This document shows positions 17,326 through 25,882 of a DNA stretch of 64,000 nt, in pieces. The stretch's first letter is position 1. Each line of letters opens with the position of its first letter. A program made the position numbers and the translations under genes. Source of the DNA: Vagococcus allomyrinae (GTDB lineage Bacteria; Bacillota; Bacilli; Lactobacillales; Vagococcaceae); the NCBI RefSeq assembly GCF_017829975.1, contig NZ_JAEEGA010000010.1:161914-225913 (forward strand). Reading direction: 5' to 3'. The notes beneath the pieces are model-generated. The model searched no databases, was not told where the DNA came from, and saw only the letters and a program-made list of their open reading frames with translations.

Positions 17326-18160
17326 AAATGACATGTTAAAACTGAATAAAGAGGAGCGAAAGACTGTTTCGAAAATGTTTTGGCGCAACCAATATTTGAT
17401 GTTTTGTACGAGTTATACGAAACAACAAGGGATAACTTATGGTTGGTTGATGGCTCCTTTCTTACAAAAAATTTATGGGAAAGATACGGATGCTTTTTAT
17501 GAAGCTATGGGCCGTCATTTGGACTTTTTTAATACGGCACCTGCAATGAATGGCTTTATTTCAGCTTTATCTCTTTCAATGGAAGAAGAGAATAAGGAGT
17601 TGGTTGATCGTGGTGAGTATTTCGATACATCAGCTATTCCAGCGTTAAAGACTTCGTTGATGGGCCCCTTGGCAGGAATTGGTGATGCCATTTATTTATC
17701 AGTTCTTCGTGTGATTGCGACAGGGGTGGCTCTAGGACTTAGTGAAAAGGGCAGTATTTTAGGGCCCATTTTATTCTTGTTGATTGTTAATGTTCCCAAT
17801 ATGTTAATTCGTTGGTTCACGACGGTTGTAGGCTATAAGGCTGGAGGCAATTTCATTTCAGAAGCCATGAGATCGGGAACCTTTGCGGCGATTACCAAGG
17901 GGGCTGCTGTTTTAGGGCTGATTATGACCGGCGCGATGACGGCCCAATTTGTTACCTTTAAAACGACGTTCGAAGCTCAATTATCAGGAACGGTGTTTAA
18001 TCTACAAAATGTTTTCGATTCGATTATGCCAGGGTTACTTCCTTTAGGCATTACTATGATTTGTTTTGCTTATTTACGCAAATACAATAAACCTGTGCGA
18101 GCATTGGTTGCAATGTTTGTTCTGGCTTTTGTGTTAACAATTTTAGGTATTGCGGGATAA
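17318..18160 (+). CDS. PTS mannose/sorbose-class EIID
   Basis: 280 residues. It has the EIID signature (FWRNQYLMFCTSYTKQQGITYGWLMAPFL), the LMGPLAGIGDAIYLSV motif and a C-terminal pair of membrane helices. It partners EIIC in the membrane. The start is ATG 17318 within the EIIC tail; an extension from 17267 has no ribosome site. It is the last gene of the promoter C unit; EIIA follows 120 bases later behind its own sigma-54 promoter. Confidence 0.92.
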   Translation: MTKNDMLKLNKEERKTVSKMFWRNQYLMFCTSYTKQQGITYGWLMAPFLQKIYGKDTDAFYEAMGRHLDFFNTAPAMNGFISALSLSMEEENKELVDRGEYFDTSAIPALKTSLMGPLAGIGDAIYLSVLRVIATGVALGLSEKGSILGPILFLLIVNVPNMLIRWFTTVVGYKAGGNFISEAMRSGTFAAITKGAAVLGLIMTGAMTAQFVTFKTTFEAQLSGTVFNLQNVFDSIMPGLLPLGITMICFAYLRKYNKPVRALVAMFVLAFVLTILGIAG

Positions 18161-18222
18161 AATTGTGGGATGGCAATCTGGTCAATTCTGGCTGGATTGT
18201 TTTTTTGCGAAAAAATTGTTTT

Positions 18223-18249
18223 CGACAGAAAGTTGGCACGTAAATTGCT
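18223..18249 (+). promoter_or_regulatory. Sigma-54 promoter D with CGACA element, for the EIIA-glycosidase operon
   Basis: TGGCACG-TAAA-TTGCT matches the consensus with correct spacing. CGACA begins 11 bases before the TGG. Predicted start is near 18259, about 24 bases before the EIIA start codon. Confidence 0.87.
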
Positions 18250-18282
18250 TATATAAAATAGAACTTACGAGGAGTGAATAAT

Positions 18283-18693
18283 TTGAAAAAACAATTTTTT
18301 ATCGTGTCCCACCATGAATTTGCCCATGGTCTGAAAAAAGCCCTGGAAATGATTGTCGGAACTCAGAATAATCTGTTTTCCTTTGGGTTAATGCCAGGAG
18401 GCCATCCTGATGAAATAGCTCAACAAATCGAGGCCTTGATAATGGCTGATACTGAAGTGGTCATTCTTGGCGATGTTGCCGGAGGAAGTGTGTGTAATTC
18501 AGTGATGCGTTTAACGACAAGAAAAAATGTTGTACTAGTCACCGGGACTAACCTGCCGCTTGCGATGGATATCATCGTTAATCAAACGACATCAGCAGAG
18601 GAGATCGGCAAGATAATTACGGGAGCTCAAGACGGGATGAAGATTCTGACACTTGATCCTGTTTCGCCAGAGAGTACTGAGGATTTTTTTTAG
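18283..18693 (+). CDS. PTS mannose-class EIIA
   Basis: 136-residue cytoplasmic phosphocarrier. His10 in FIVSHHEFAHGL is the expected phosphorylation site; later motifs are FSFGLMPGGHPDE and ILGDVAGGSVCNSVMR. It takes phosphate from HPr and feeds EIIB at 15984. TTG 18283 is preferred because GAGGAG lies at proper spacing; the in-frame GTG at 18274 overlaps that site. It opens the operon that carries the uronyl hydrolase and other enzymes, tying transport to breakdown. Confidence 0.92.
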   Translation: MKKQFFIVSHHEFAHGLKKALEMIVGTQNNLFSFGLMPGGHPDEIAQQIEALIMADTEVVILGDVAGGSVCNSVMRLTTRKNVVLVTGTNLPLAMDIIVNQTTSAEEIGKIITGAQDGMKILTLDPVSPESTEDFF

Positions 18694-20460
18694 ATGAGGC
18701 TGACGAGAGAAAGTTTACTTGATTATATGAAGTCATTGCTTCCTGAAGACGATGACTATCTTGCTCAAAGTGGTAGTTCTTATTTGGCCGAAATCCGTCA
18801 GTTGGAGAGTATGCTGCGTCCCTTTTGGGGAATTATCCCAGCTTGTAATGGGATGGCGACTGAGTTAACAGAATTCGACGCTATTGTGAGTTTTTGTGAA
18901 TGTGTCGAAAAGAAGTTATTGCCTGAGGTTTCGACAGAAAATCGTCAAATTGCTGTGGAGGTAGGTGTTATCGGCTATGCAATTGGTCAATTTGGCTGGG
19001 AGTTCCTGACCTTATTCAATAAAAATGATCGTGAGTATTTGCTTCAATGGTTATCTCAAATAAATGACATTGAGTTTCCACCTGGTAATTGGTATTTCTT
19101 TTTGATTCTGATCAACGGTGCTTTTAAGGAACATGACCTGCCCTATTCTGAGAAGCGGTTAGCTTTTGCAAAAGAGAGAATTGAGGCATTTTATTTGGGC
19201 GAGGGCTGGTATTCTGATGGAAAGACTCAGCAGCGAGATTATTATGTCGCCTTTGCTTTTCATTTTTATGGGCTGTTGTATAGTCGCTTTTCAAGTGATC
19301 CTCAAGGGGCAGTTTATGAACAACGGGCGGTCTTATTTGCAAATGATTTTCAATATTGGTTCGACTCATCAGGGCGTTCACTGCCTTTTGGTCGTAGTTT
19401 GACTTATCGATTTGCTCATATTAGTTACTGGAGTGCTCTGATTGTCAGTGGTGCCTATCGTAAGACTAATCTGAGCTTAGGTGAGATCAAAGGAATAATC
19501 GGTCGTAATTTACGATTTTGGCAACAACAGCCGATTGTGTTGCCAAGAGAAAAAAATCTCTCGATAGGGTATGGTTACAATCAATTGGTTTTGTCTGAAG
19601 ATTACAATTCACCTGCGTCACCTATGTGGGCGTTCAAGGCGTTTATTTTATTGGAGTTGCCTTCGGAGCACCCCTTTTGGGAAGTTCCAGAAAAGAAACT
19701 AGCGATAAGACCTCTTAGTGTACAACCTCATGCTGGGTTTCATATTACTCAGACTGATGAGCAAACGGTTGCTCTCAGTAATTTGCAATACTGTTGTAAT
19801 TTAAACATGTATCATCAAAGTGAAAAGTATGCAAAGTTTGCTTATTCAAGCTATTTTGGTTTCAACATGAGTCGAGACAATCAAACTATTGAATCGTTTG
19901 CGATTGATTCTACCTTGGCTTTTTCAATTAAAGGACACAATCAATACCAGACTCGGCAAGAAATCTTGGCTTCCAAAATAAGTGAGAAGTATAGCTGGAG
20001 TAGTTGGTCTGTTTGGGACGAGATCAAGGTAGCAAGTTATTTGGTTCCCATCGACGGCACAACTCATCTGCGTATACATGTCATCGACACACCTTATCCT
20101 GTTGAAGCGGTCGAAGGTGGTTTTCCCTTGCTTGCTTGGCACTCAAAATATGATCAACCGGTACTGGATGATGATAGCTGCTATTTAGAAAATCGTTTTG
20201 GCTATAGTTTAATTAAGGATCTTAGTGAGAGTCGACAATCTGATGTGGTGAGTCAGGGGCCTAACACTAATATTTATTCCTCAGAAAAAAATGGCGTACC
20301 AGTTTTAAAAGGAACGTTAGTAGAAGGGTGTCATACATTTGCCACACTGGTGTCAGGTGGACCGAAAAGAGTTTCCCTTGCTCAGATCAGCTTTATTGAA
20401 ATGAAACAGCATTATCAAGTGGAGGTAAATGGGCGAATACTTAAAATTAAAAAGGAGTGA
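18694..20460 (+). CDS. DUF2264 family protein (GH154-type, probable beta-glucuronidase)
   Basis: 588 residues. The first 340 form an alpha/alpha-barrel with DUF2264 features (MLRPFWGIIPACNGM, PPGNWYFFLILINGAF, YLGEGWYSDGKTQQRDYYVAFAFHFYGLLY, FGRSLTYRFAHISYWSAL) and the rest is a beta-sandwich. I recall DUF2264 as CAZy GH154, whose characterised members include an exo-beta-glucuronidase. There is no signal peptide, so it is cytoplasmic. It follows EIIA with no gap and precedes GH88, which suggests it removes an uronic acid from the imported glycan. The exact specificity is inference. Confidence 0.8.
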   Translation: MRLTRESLLDYMKSLLPEDDDYLAQSGSSYLAEIRQLESMLRPFWGIIPACNGMATELTEFDAIVSFCECVEKKLLPEVSTENRQIAVEVGVIGYAIGQFGWEFLTLFNKNDREYLLQWLSQINDIEFPPGNWYFFLILINGAFKEHDLPYSEKRLAFAKERIEAFYLGEGWYSDGKTQQRDYYVAFAFHFYGLLYSRFSSDPQGAVYEQRAVLFANDFQYWFDSSGRSLPFGRSLTYRFAHISYWSALIVSGAYRKTNLSLGEIKGIIGRNLRFWQQQPIVLPREKNLSIGYGYNQLVLSEDYNSPASPMWAFKAFILLELPSEHPFWEVPEKKLAIRPLSVQPHAGFHITQTDEQTVALSNLQYCCNLNMYHQSEKYAKFAYSSYFGFNMSRDNQTIESFAIDSTLAFSIKGHNQYQTRQEILASKISEKYSWSSWSVWDEIKVASYLVPIDGTTHLRIHVIDTPYPVEAVEGGFPLLAWHSKYDQPVLDDDSCYLENRFGYSLIKDLSESRQSDVVSQGPNTNIYSSEKNGVPVLKGTLVEGCHTFATLVSGGPKRVSLAQISFIEMKQHYQVEVNGRILKIKKE

Positions 20461-20466
20461 CTTATC

Positions 20467-21600
20467 GTGATTAGTGCAGAAACGATAGAATGGGCTAACG
20501 AGATATTGGCAAAAATTGATCGGAAATTGACGGTGGAAGCCGAACGACAAGGAAAGAAAATTCCTTATATTCCCGATGAACAAACGGGTCGCTATGAAGG
20601 TGATTTAGGACAATCTGATCCTGTCTGGTGGACCAATGGTTTTTGGTCAGGCATGATGTGGCAAATGTATCATGCTACCGGAAAAGAGTTATATAAGAAA
20701 ACAGCAGAAATAAATGAAGAAGTCTTAGATAAGGCATTTGATATTTATACAGGGTTACATCATGATGTTGGGTTTATGTGGTTACATACAGCTGTAGCCA
20801 ACTTTCGTTTGACTGGAAGTGAACGCTCAAAAGCACGAGGCTGTCATGCGGCTCATCTATTGGCAGGCCGGTATAATCCGCGCGGGAAGTTTATCCGTTC
20901 TTGGAATAGAGATCGTTCAGGTTGGGTCATTATTGATTCAATGTTGAATATTCCCCTACTTTTTTGGGCAGAAAAAGAAATTGGTGATCCACGATTTCGC
21001 TATATTGCTGAGGATCATGCGGATAAGGTGATGACTGATATTGTTAGACCTGATGGATCTGTTAATCATATTGCCGTCTTTGATCCGACTAATGGTGAGT
21101 TAGTAGAGACGCCAGCTGGTCAAGGGTATGCGTCGGGATCATCGTGGTCACGGGGACAAGCATGGGCGATCTATGGTTTTGCTTTAAGTTATCGTCACAC
21201 GGGAAAATCGGGCTATTTAGAAACAGCCAAAAAAGTGGCTCATTATTTTATTTCAGAAGTTAGCAAGACCGATTGGGTGCCGTTAGTTGATTTTAGAGCG
21301 CCGAAAGAGCCTGTAATGTTTGATACATCTGCAGGAATGTGTGCGGCTTGTGGCTTTTTAGAAATTGCCAAGTATGTGGATGAGTTTGAAAAAGCATTAT
21401 ATATTGATGCGGCTATCAATATTTTGAGAGCAACTGAATCTAAATATGCCATTTGGGCATTAGAAAAAGATGGATTGATTGATTTCTCCACAGGTAGTTA
21501 TCATGAGGAACGCTGGACAGAGGTTCCGATTATTTACGCGGATTACTATTTTGTTGAAGCGATCTTACGCCTTTTGAATAAAGATTTTTTGATTTGGTAA
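20467..21600 (+). CDS. GH88 unsaturated glucuronyl hydrolase
   Basis: 377 residues of the family that hydrates and removes 4,5-unsaturated uronic acids from lyase products of glycosaminoglycans, pectin or similar polymers. Candidate catalytic aspartates are Asp100 (HHDVGFMW) and Asp157 (WVIIDSMLN), with the conserved QGYASGSSWSRGQAWAIYG stretch between. GTG 20467 has AAGGAG nine bases before it. PTS plus GH88 is the arrangement used by streptococci for unsaturated hyaluronan disaccharides, but the GH28/36/43/154 neighbours point to a plant glycan. No lyase is present in the window, so the unsaturated oligosaccharide must come from elsewhere. Confidence 0.92.
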   Translation: MISAETIEWANEILAKIDRKLTVEAERQGKKIPYIPDEQTGRYEGDLGQSDPVWWTNGFWSGMMWQMYHATGKELYKKTAEINEEVLDKAFDIYTGLHHDVGFMWLHTAVANFRLTGSERSKARGCHAAHLLAGRYNPRGKFIRSWNRDRSGWVIIDSMLNIPLLFWAEKEIGDPRFRYIAEDHADKVMTDIVRPDGSVNHIAVFDPTNGELVETPAGQGYASGSSWSRGQAWAIYGFALSYRHTGKSGYLETAKKVAHYFISEVSKTDWVPLVDFRAPKEPVMFDTSAGMCAACGFLEIAKYVDEFEKALYIDAAINILRATESKYAIWALEKDGLIDFSTGSYHEERWTEVPIIYADYYFVEAILRLLNKDFLIW

Positions 21601-21627
21601 TGATTGGGATAAAAATGGAGGGATAAG

Positions 21628-22431
21628 ATGTTAACGCTAAAGTTAATCGATCGCGCTGGGGACATCGTAGAAGAACGGTCACATGAAAAAGAAACCTATC
21701 TGGCATATAAAACGCGGAAATATTCTGAGGGGGAAACAATCATCTTGGAAATCAGCGGGAGTGATTGTTTTGTCTGGGTGCAGGTTGATGAGGCGATTCC
21801 AGCAAGTTTAATATACCTAACTAAACCTCAGTGGGAATTTCCTGTTATAACTGAGGAGCAATTACGCAGAGCTTATTCACCTAAAATTTTTAGTGGTGAG
21901 CGTCATTATCTTCGAGCGTGGCTACCAAGTCAATCGGAGGTGACCGGTTATCGTAATTTGGCTTTAAATGCTCATGATCAGAAAGAGGCGTCGGGAGCTT
22001 ATCCTCATGCTTTTGCTAATGTAGAAACACGAAATGATTCTACTTTTTTTGCGCGAAATGCAATTGATGGCTGTCTTGCGAATGACAGTCACGGCTCCTA
22101 TCCTTATCAATCCTGGGGAATCAATCAACAAACCAATGCTCAAATCACGATTGATTTTGGACGTCATATTCTGACCGATAAGATAGCCCTTGTTCTTCGT
22201 GGCGATTACCCTCACGATAGTTATTGGGAAAGGGTGACCCTTGAGTTTTCAGATGGAGAACAACTTATTTTTGAGCCTACGAATGCTCGAGATCGTCAAT
22301 TTTTTTCTTTTGAGCAGAAGCTAACGCGATTTGTTACGTTGAAACAGTTAATCAAGCATCAAGACGACTCGCCTTTTCCAGCATTGACAGCATTGGAAGT
22401 TTATGGAAGTGAGTGGGAAGTAACAAAATGA
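21628..22431 (+). CDS. Discoidin (F5/8-type C)-like carbohydrate-binding protein
   Basis: 267 residues, no signal peptide. The C-terminal half has the discoidin pattern (NLALNAHD, FARNAIDG, SWGINQQTNAQITIDFGR, DKIALVLRGDYPHDSYWE, TALEVYGSEW). The N-terminal half (about 1-110) is beta-rich with no family I recognise. A binding module alone in the cytoplasm is odd; it may be an enzyme of unassigned family or a helper of GH88/GH154. It is in the promoter D operon (27-base gap, GGAGGG). Confidence 0.6.
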   Translation: MLTLKLIDRAGDIVEERSHEKETYLAYKTRKYSEGETIILEISGSDCFVWVQVDEAIPASLIYLTKPQWEFPVITEEQLRRAYSPKIFSGERHYLRAWLPSQSEVTGYRNLALNAHDQKEASGAYPHAFANVETRNDSTFFARNAIDGCLANDSHGSYPYQSWGINQQTNAQITIDFGRHILTDKIALVLRGDYPHDSYWERVTLEFSDGEQLIFEPTNARDRQFFSFEQKLTRFVTLKQLIKHQDDSPFPALTALEVYGSEWEVTK

Positions 22432-22477
22432 ACGAAAGAGTTGATAGCTGCTATAAAAAACTGACAAGGAGATGTTT

Positions 22478-23374
22478 ATGATTACTTCAAAGAGACAGCG
22501 CATTTTAATCGTTAGTGATGCAAAGAATGAGGCAGATGATCAGTATGCCATTGTCCATGCTTTATTGACTCCTCGGTTTCGAGTCGTTGGAATGGTGGCA
22601 AGTCATTTCAGTGGGGCCAAAACAAACCTGCTCTCTTATAATGAGATGATCAAACTTGCCAATTTAACACGTACAATTGGCATGTATCCAATAAAAATCG
22701 GAGCAGAAGGAAGCATGAAAGAGGAGCAACTCAATCACTCTGAAGGGAGCGATCTGATTGTTCAAGAGGCATTAAAGGCCGACGCTGATCCGCTATATAT
22801 TGTGTGTATTGGTGCTTTAACGGATGTTGGGACGGCAATAACGATCAATCCAGAAATAGTGGATCGATTCACTTTAATTTGGGTTGGGGGAGGGCGGTAT
22901 CCAACAGGAAGTCATGAGGCAAATTTAAATCATGATATTTTAGCAGCCAATAGGTTGTTTTCGTCAAAAGTAAACCTATGGCAAATTCCCAGTGAGGCTT
23001 ACAAGACAATGTTGGTTTCAGTGACGGAGCTACAATTAAAACTCTCAACAGTCAATGAATTGGGTAATTATTTATATGAACAGTTAATTCAGTTTGCCAC
23101 TGATAATGTTAATGAGAAAAACTGGATAAATACTGAATGCTGGGTAATGGGGGATTCTGCCGCCATTGGCGTTCTGCTAGATGAGCAAAAAGGGAACTAC
23201 AAATTGATTGCGCCGCCTCATTTTGCTTCTAATTGTCAGCATATGACATCCGATGACAATAACAGGCCAATAAGAGTTTACCAATCGTTAAATGTCAGGA
23301 TGATTCTAGAAGATTTCTTTGCGAAGGTCTCACTATTCGAAATGGCAGCGAAAGGAGTGAAACAAAGTGACTAA
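22478..23374 (+). CDS. Nucleoside-hydrolase-like protein
   Basis: 298 residues. The N-terminal SDAKNEADDQYAIVHALL replaces the calcium-binding DTDxGxDD of inosine-uridine nucleoside hydrolases in the variant form seen in DUF1593-like proteins. Other features that fit are the GALTDVGTAI helix, LIWVGGG and NLNHDILAANRLF, which matches the family's second metal site. Its place among glycosidases suggests cleavage of a glycosidic rather than nucleosidic bond. ATG 22478 has AAGGAG at 6-7 bases; ATG 22472 is too close. The 3' end overlaps GH43 by 8 bases. Confidence 0.72.
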   Translation: MITSKRQRILIVSDAKNEADDQYAIVHALLTPRFRVVGMVASHFSGAKTNLLSYNEMIKLANLTRTIGMYPIKIGAEGSMKEEQLNHSEGSDLIVQEALKADADPLYIVCIGALTDVGTAITINPEIVDRFTLIWVGGGRYPTGSHEANLNHDILAANRLFSSKVNLWQIPSEAYKTMLVSVTELQLKLSTVNELGNYLYEQLIQFATDNVNEKNWINTECWVMGDSAAIGVLLDEQKGNYKLIAPPHFASNCQHMTSDDNNRPIRVYQSLNVRMILEDFFAKVSLFEMAAKGVKQSD

Positions 23375-24971
23375 AGTTATCAACCCAATTCTCAGAGGTT
23401 TTCATCCAGATGCCAGTGTTGTAAGAGTTGGAAATGATTATTATTTGGCTACGTCTACGTTTGAATGGATGCCAGGAATTGAGATTTATCATTCAATTGA
23501 TTTAGTGAATTGGCGCTTAGTAGCAAATCCACTTCAAAATAGCCAGCAGGCTAATTTAATTGGTAATTATAATTCAGGCAGTATCTGGGCTCCTCATCTT
23601 AGTTATTCAGATGGTCGTTTTTGGTTATTAATCACGGATGTTAAATCTGGTAATGCTTTTAAAGATACATTAAATTATGTTCTATCAGCAAAAGATATCA
23701 CTGCTGATTGGGGAATCCCAACATTTATGACTGCCAGTGGGTTCGATCCAGCTTTCTTTCATGACGATGATGGTCGCCATTATATCATCAGCATGTTATT
23801 TGATCATCGCTTGGAGCAACCTAATTTTGCTGGATTAGTCATTCAAGAGTTTGATGTTAGCAGCATGGAGTTAATTGGCAAGCGGAAGCATTTTTACACT
23901 GGCACGGATCTAGGAGTATGTGAAGGCCCGCAAATGGTAAAAAAGGCTGGCTGGTACTATTTGCTCTGTGCCTCTGGTGGGACTGGCTATAGTCATGCAG
24001 CTACCGTTTCTCGGTCGAAAAATATTATGGGTCCTTATGAGTTATCGCCTTATCATCCATTATTGACAACAAAGCCTGTACCAGGACATCCGTTGCAAAA
24101 AAGTGGGCATGCTTCATTTATCGAAGTTGCACCAGACGAATGGTATATTGTTCATATCTGTTCTCGGCCTCTTACTGAGCGAGGTAACTGTGTCCTAGGG
24201 CGAGAAACAGCTCTACAAAAAATTGACTGGTTGGATGGTTGGCCTAGGCTGAGTAATGGCACAATGTTTCCCGATTTGGAAATTGTCCCTCCGAGTATCG
24301 GGCGGAATGTGGAGCAACAGCTTGATTTTAGCTCCTTTTGCGATTTTTCTGAGGCGGAATTACCAAATTATTTTAAAACATTGAGACAGCCACTAGCTGA
24401 AATGACTGAAAAAATATCTCTATCCGAGCGTCCAGGTTATTTACGCTTATACGGTGAACAAAGCATTACTAGTTTGCATCGTCAAACATTAGTTGCTCGG
24501 CGTTGGCAGCATGTTAGCTTTAGCGTGGAGACAGAAATGGAATTCGATCCTGAAAATTTTCAGCAAATGGCAGGTTTAGTGTTGTTTTATGACACAGACA
24601 ATTGGCATTATTTACAAGTATCCTATGATGAAAACCTGCAATCAAAAGTCATTCAGGTAGAGAGTAACTCAATTAGTCATTTTTCTTATCGCTCAGAGCG
24701 AATTGAAATTTCGTCAAATAGACCCATTCATTTGTCAGTGGAAGTTGAGCGGAATGGTGCTCAGTTTTACTATCGGGTTGCGGATGAAGAGAAGCAGGTG
24801 ATTGGAGAGGTAGTGGAAGCCGATCACTTGAGTGATGATTTTATCAAAGCTAATGGGAAGCTGGCTTTTACTGGAGCAATGGTAGGAATTTGTGCTCAAG
24901 ACCTTTATGATCATCGCTCTTTCGCTGATTTTAACTTTTTTAATTATGTAGAAAAACATTTGGAAGAGTGA
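23367..24971 (+). CDS. GH43 glycosidase (beta-xylosidase/alpha-L-arabinofuranosidase type)
   Basis: 534 residues, cytoplasmic. The five-bladed propeller holds the three acidic residues: Asp15 (GFHPDASVV), Asp127 (SGFDPAFFHDDDG) and Glu186 (VCEGPQM). The C-terminal 200 residues are the beta-sandwich typical of XynB-like GH43 (MAGLVLFYDTDNWHYLQVSYDE). It would remove terminal xylose or arabinose from the imported oligosaccharide. GTG start after GAAAGGAG; the gene overlaps the previous one by 8 bases and is the last of the promoter D operon. Confidence 0.9.
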   Translation: MTKVINPILRGFHPDASVVRVGNDYYLATSTFEWMPGIEIYHSIDLVNWRLVANPLQNSQQANLIGNYNSGSIWAPHLSYSDGRFWLLITDVKSGNAFKDTLNYVLSAKDITADWGIPTFMTASGFDPAFFHDDDGRHYIISMLFDHRLEQPNFAGLVIQEFDVSSMELIGKRKHFYTGTDLGVCEGPQMVKKAGWYYLLCASGGTGYSHAATVSRSKNIMGPYELSPYHPLLTTKPVPGHPLQKSGHASFIEVAPDEWYIVHICSRPLTERGNCVLGRETALQKIDWLDGWPRLSNGTMFPDLEIVPPSIGRNVEQQLDFSSFCDFSEAELPNYFKTLRQPLAEMTEKISLSERPGYLRLYGEQSITSLHRQTLVARRWQHVSFSVETEMEFDPENFQQMAGLVLFYDTDNWHYLQVSYDENLQSKVIQVESNSISHFSYRSERIEISSNRPIHLSVEVERNGAQFYYRVADEEKQVIGEVVEADHLSDDFIKANGKLAFTGAMVGICAQDLYDHRSFADFNFFNYVEKHLEE

Positions 24972-25158
24972 GCTGAAAAAAGTTTAAAAAATTCTGAGTA
25001 GAAGAGCTCATTCATATTGTTTGAGGGGATCACAACTATCAGAAATAAAAGATCATGTTCTCCCAGACTTTGTTTGAGAGACGAAAGTTACTCACTCATT
25101 AGTTTTATACCGATATTACGTAATTAATTCATTGCAGATGGCCATAGGCAATACGAAA

Positions 25159-25201
25159 AAACTGTCACAACACCATTAGGTTAGTTGCGACAGTTTTTTT
25201 G
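25159..25201. terminator. Bidirectional terminator between GH43 and the DUF4310 gene
   Basis: AAAAAACTGTC continuing to AACAC pairs with GTTGCGACAGTTTTTTT. It has T-runs on both strands and serves the convergent operons. Confidence 0.85.
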
Positions 25202-25858
25202 TTAGTCACCAAGGGCGACAGGGAATATAGCGCCAAAAATCATCGCGCCTAAGATAGCACCACCGGCAATCGGTTTTTTCCAGAGATAAAAGACTAGAGC
25301 GCCAATTACCGAGCCTATTCCAACGGGAATCGAGGCACCACATGCGCTAATAATAATCAATGGCCCTAAAAAACGTCCTGAAGCATTACCTGCTCCCATC
25401 ATTACATCTGCGCCAAATGTAGAATTACTTTGATTAATCGTAAATTTACGGATGACGATAATTAAACCACCAACAAGAGCTCCAATGGCTAACCCTGTCA
25501 CTAAAGACAAAGCATAATTATCAATTGGTTGGTTAATTCCCATGCTGAGTAAAATAGCTGGTACACCAATCCCAATACCCGTTAAAATCGCCCCGCCAAT
25601 ATCCAGAATTCCGACTAATGATCCTTCTAAAATTCGAGCGAATAGGAAGCTTGCGCCAAAAGCGGCAGCTGCTCCATAGGATCCGCCATCAAGCCCTGCT
25701 TTTAACATAGCGACGATTGCCACTTCATTAAAAGCTCCCACGCCGTAGGTAACATACATATGTGTTCCAGCGAAAACTCCAGCCGACAATAAGCCAACTA
25801 AAATAGGGAATGACCAGTCGGCATACCAAAAATCTTTTTTTTCTAAAGTTTCGTTCAT
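25202..25858 (-). CDS. DUF4310 family membrane protein (EF_0833-type)
   Basis: 218 residues, almost all hydrophobic helices with glycine-rich turns (GGAILTGIGIGVPAILL, ADVMMGAGNASGRFLGPLIII). It belongs with the DUF4311, DUF4312 and SFCGS proteins upstream; these four families are known to travel together (TIGR families named EF_0830 to EF_0833) and look like a multi-subunit sugar transporter of PTS-like design. It is the last gene of the minus-strand operon. In known clusters the next genes are an amidohydrolase and DgaE/DgaF-like enzymes; here a terminator follows. Confidence 0.85.
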   Translation of the reverse strand: MNETLEKKDFWYADWSFPILVGLLSAGVFAGTHMYVTYGVGAFNEVAIVAMLKAGLDGGSYGAAAAFGASFLFARILEGSLVGILDIGGAILTGIGIGVPAILLSMGINQPIDNYALSLVTGLAIGALVGGLIIVIRKFTINQSNSTFGADVMMGAGNASGRFLGPLIIISACGASIPVGIGSVIGALVFYLWKKPIAGGAILGAMIFGAIFPVALGD

Positions 25859-25882
25859 TTCAGTTTCGTCTCCTTCTATTCT

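Noticed and set aside
18161..18215. Terminator after EIID before promoter D
   Set aside because: CAATC and GATTG flank a 15-base spacer before a T-run, but the stem is only 5 bp; not strong enough to list as a terminator.
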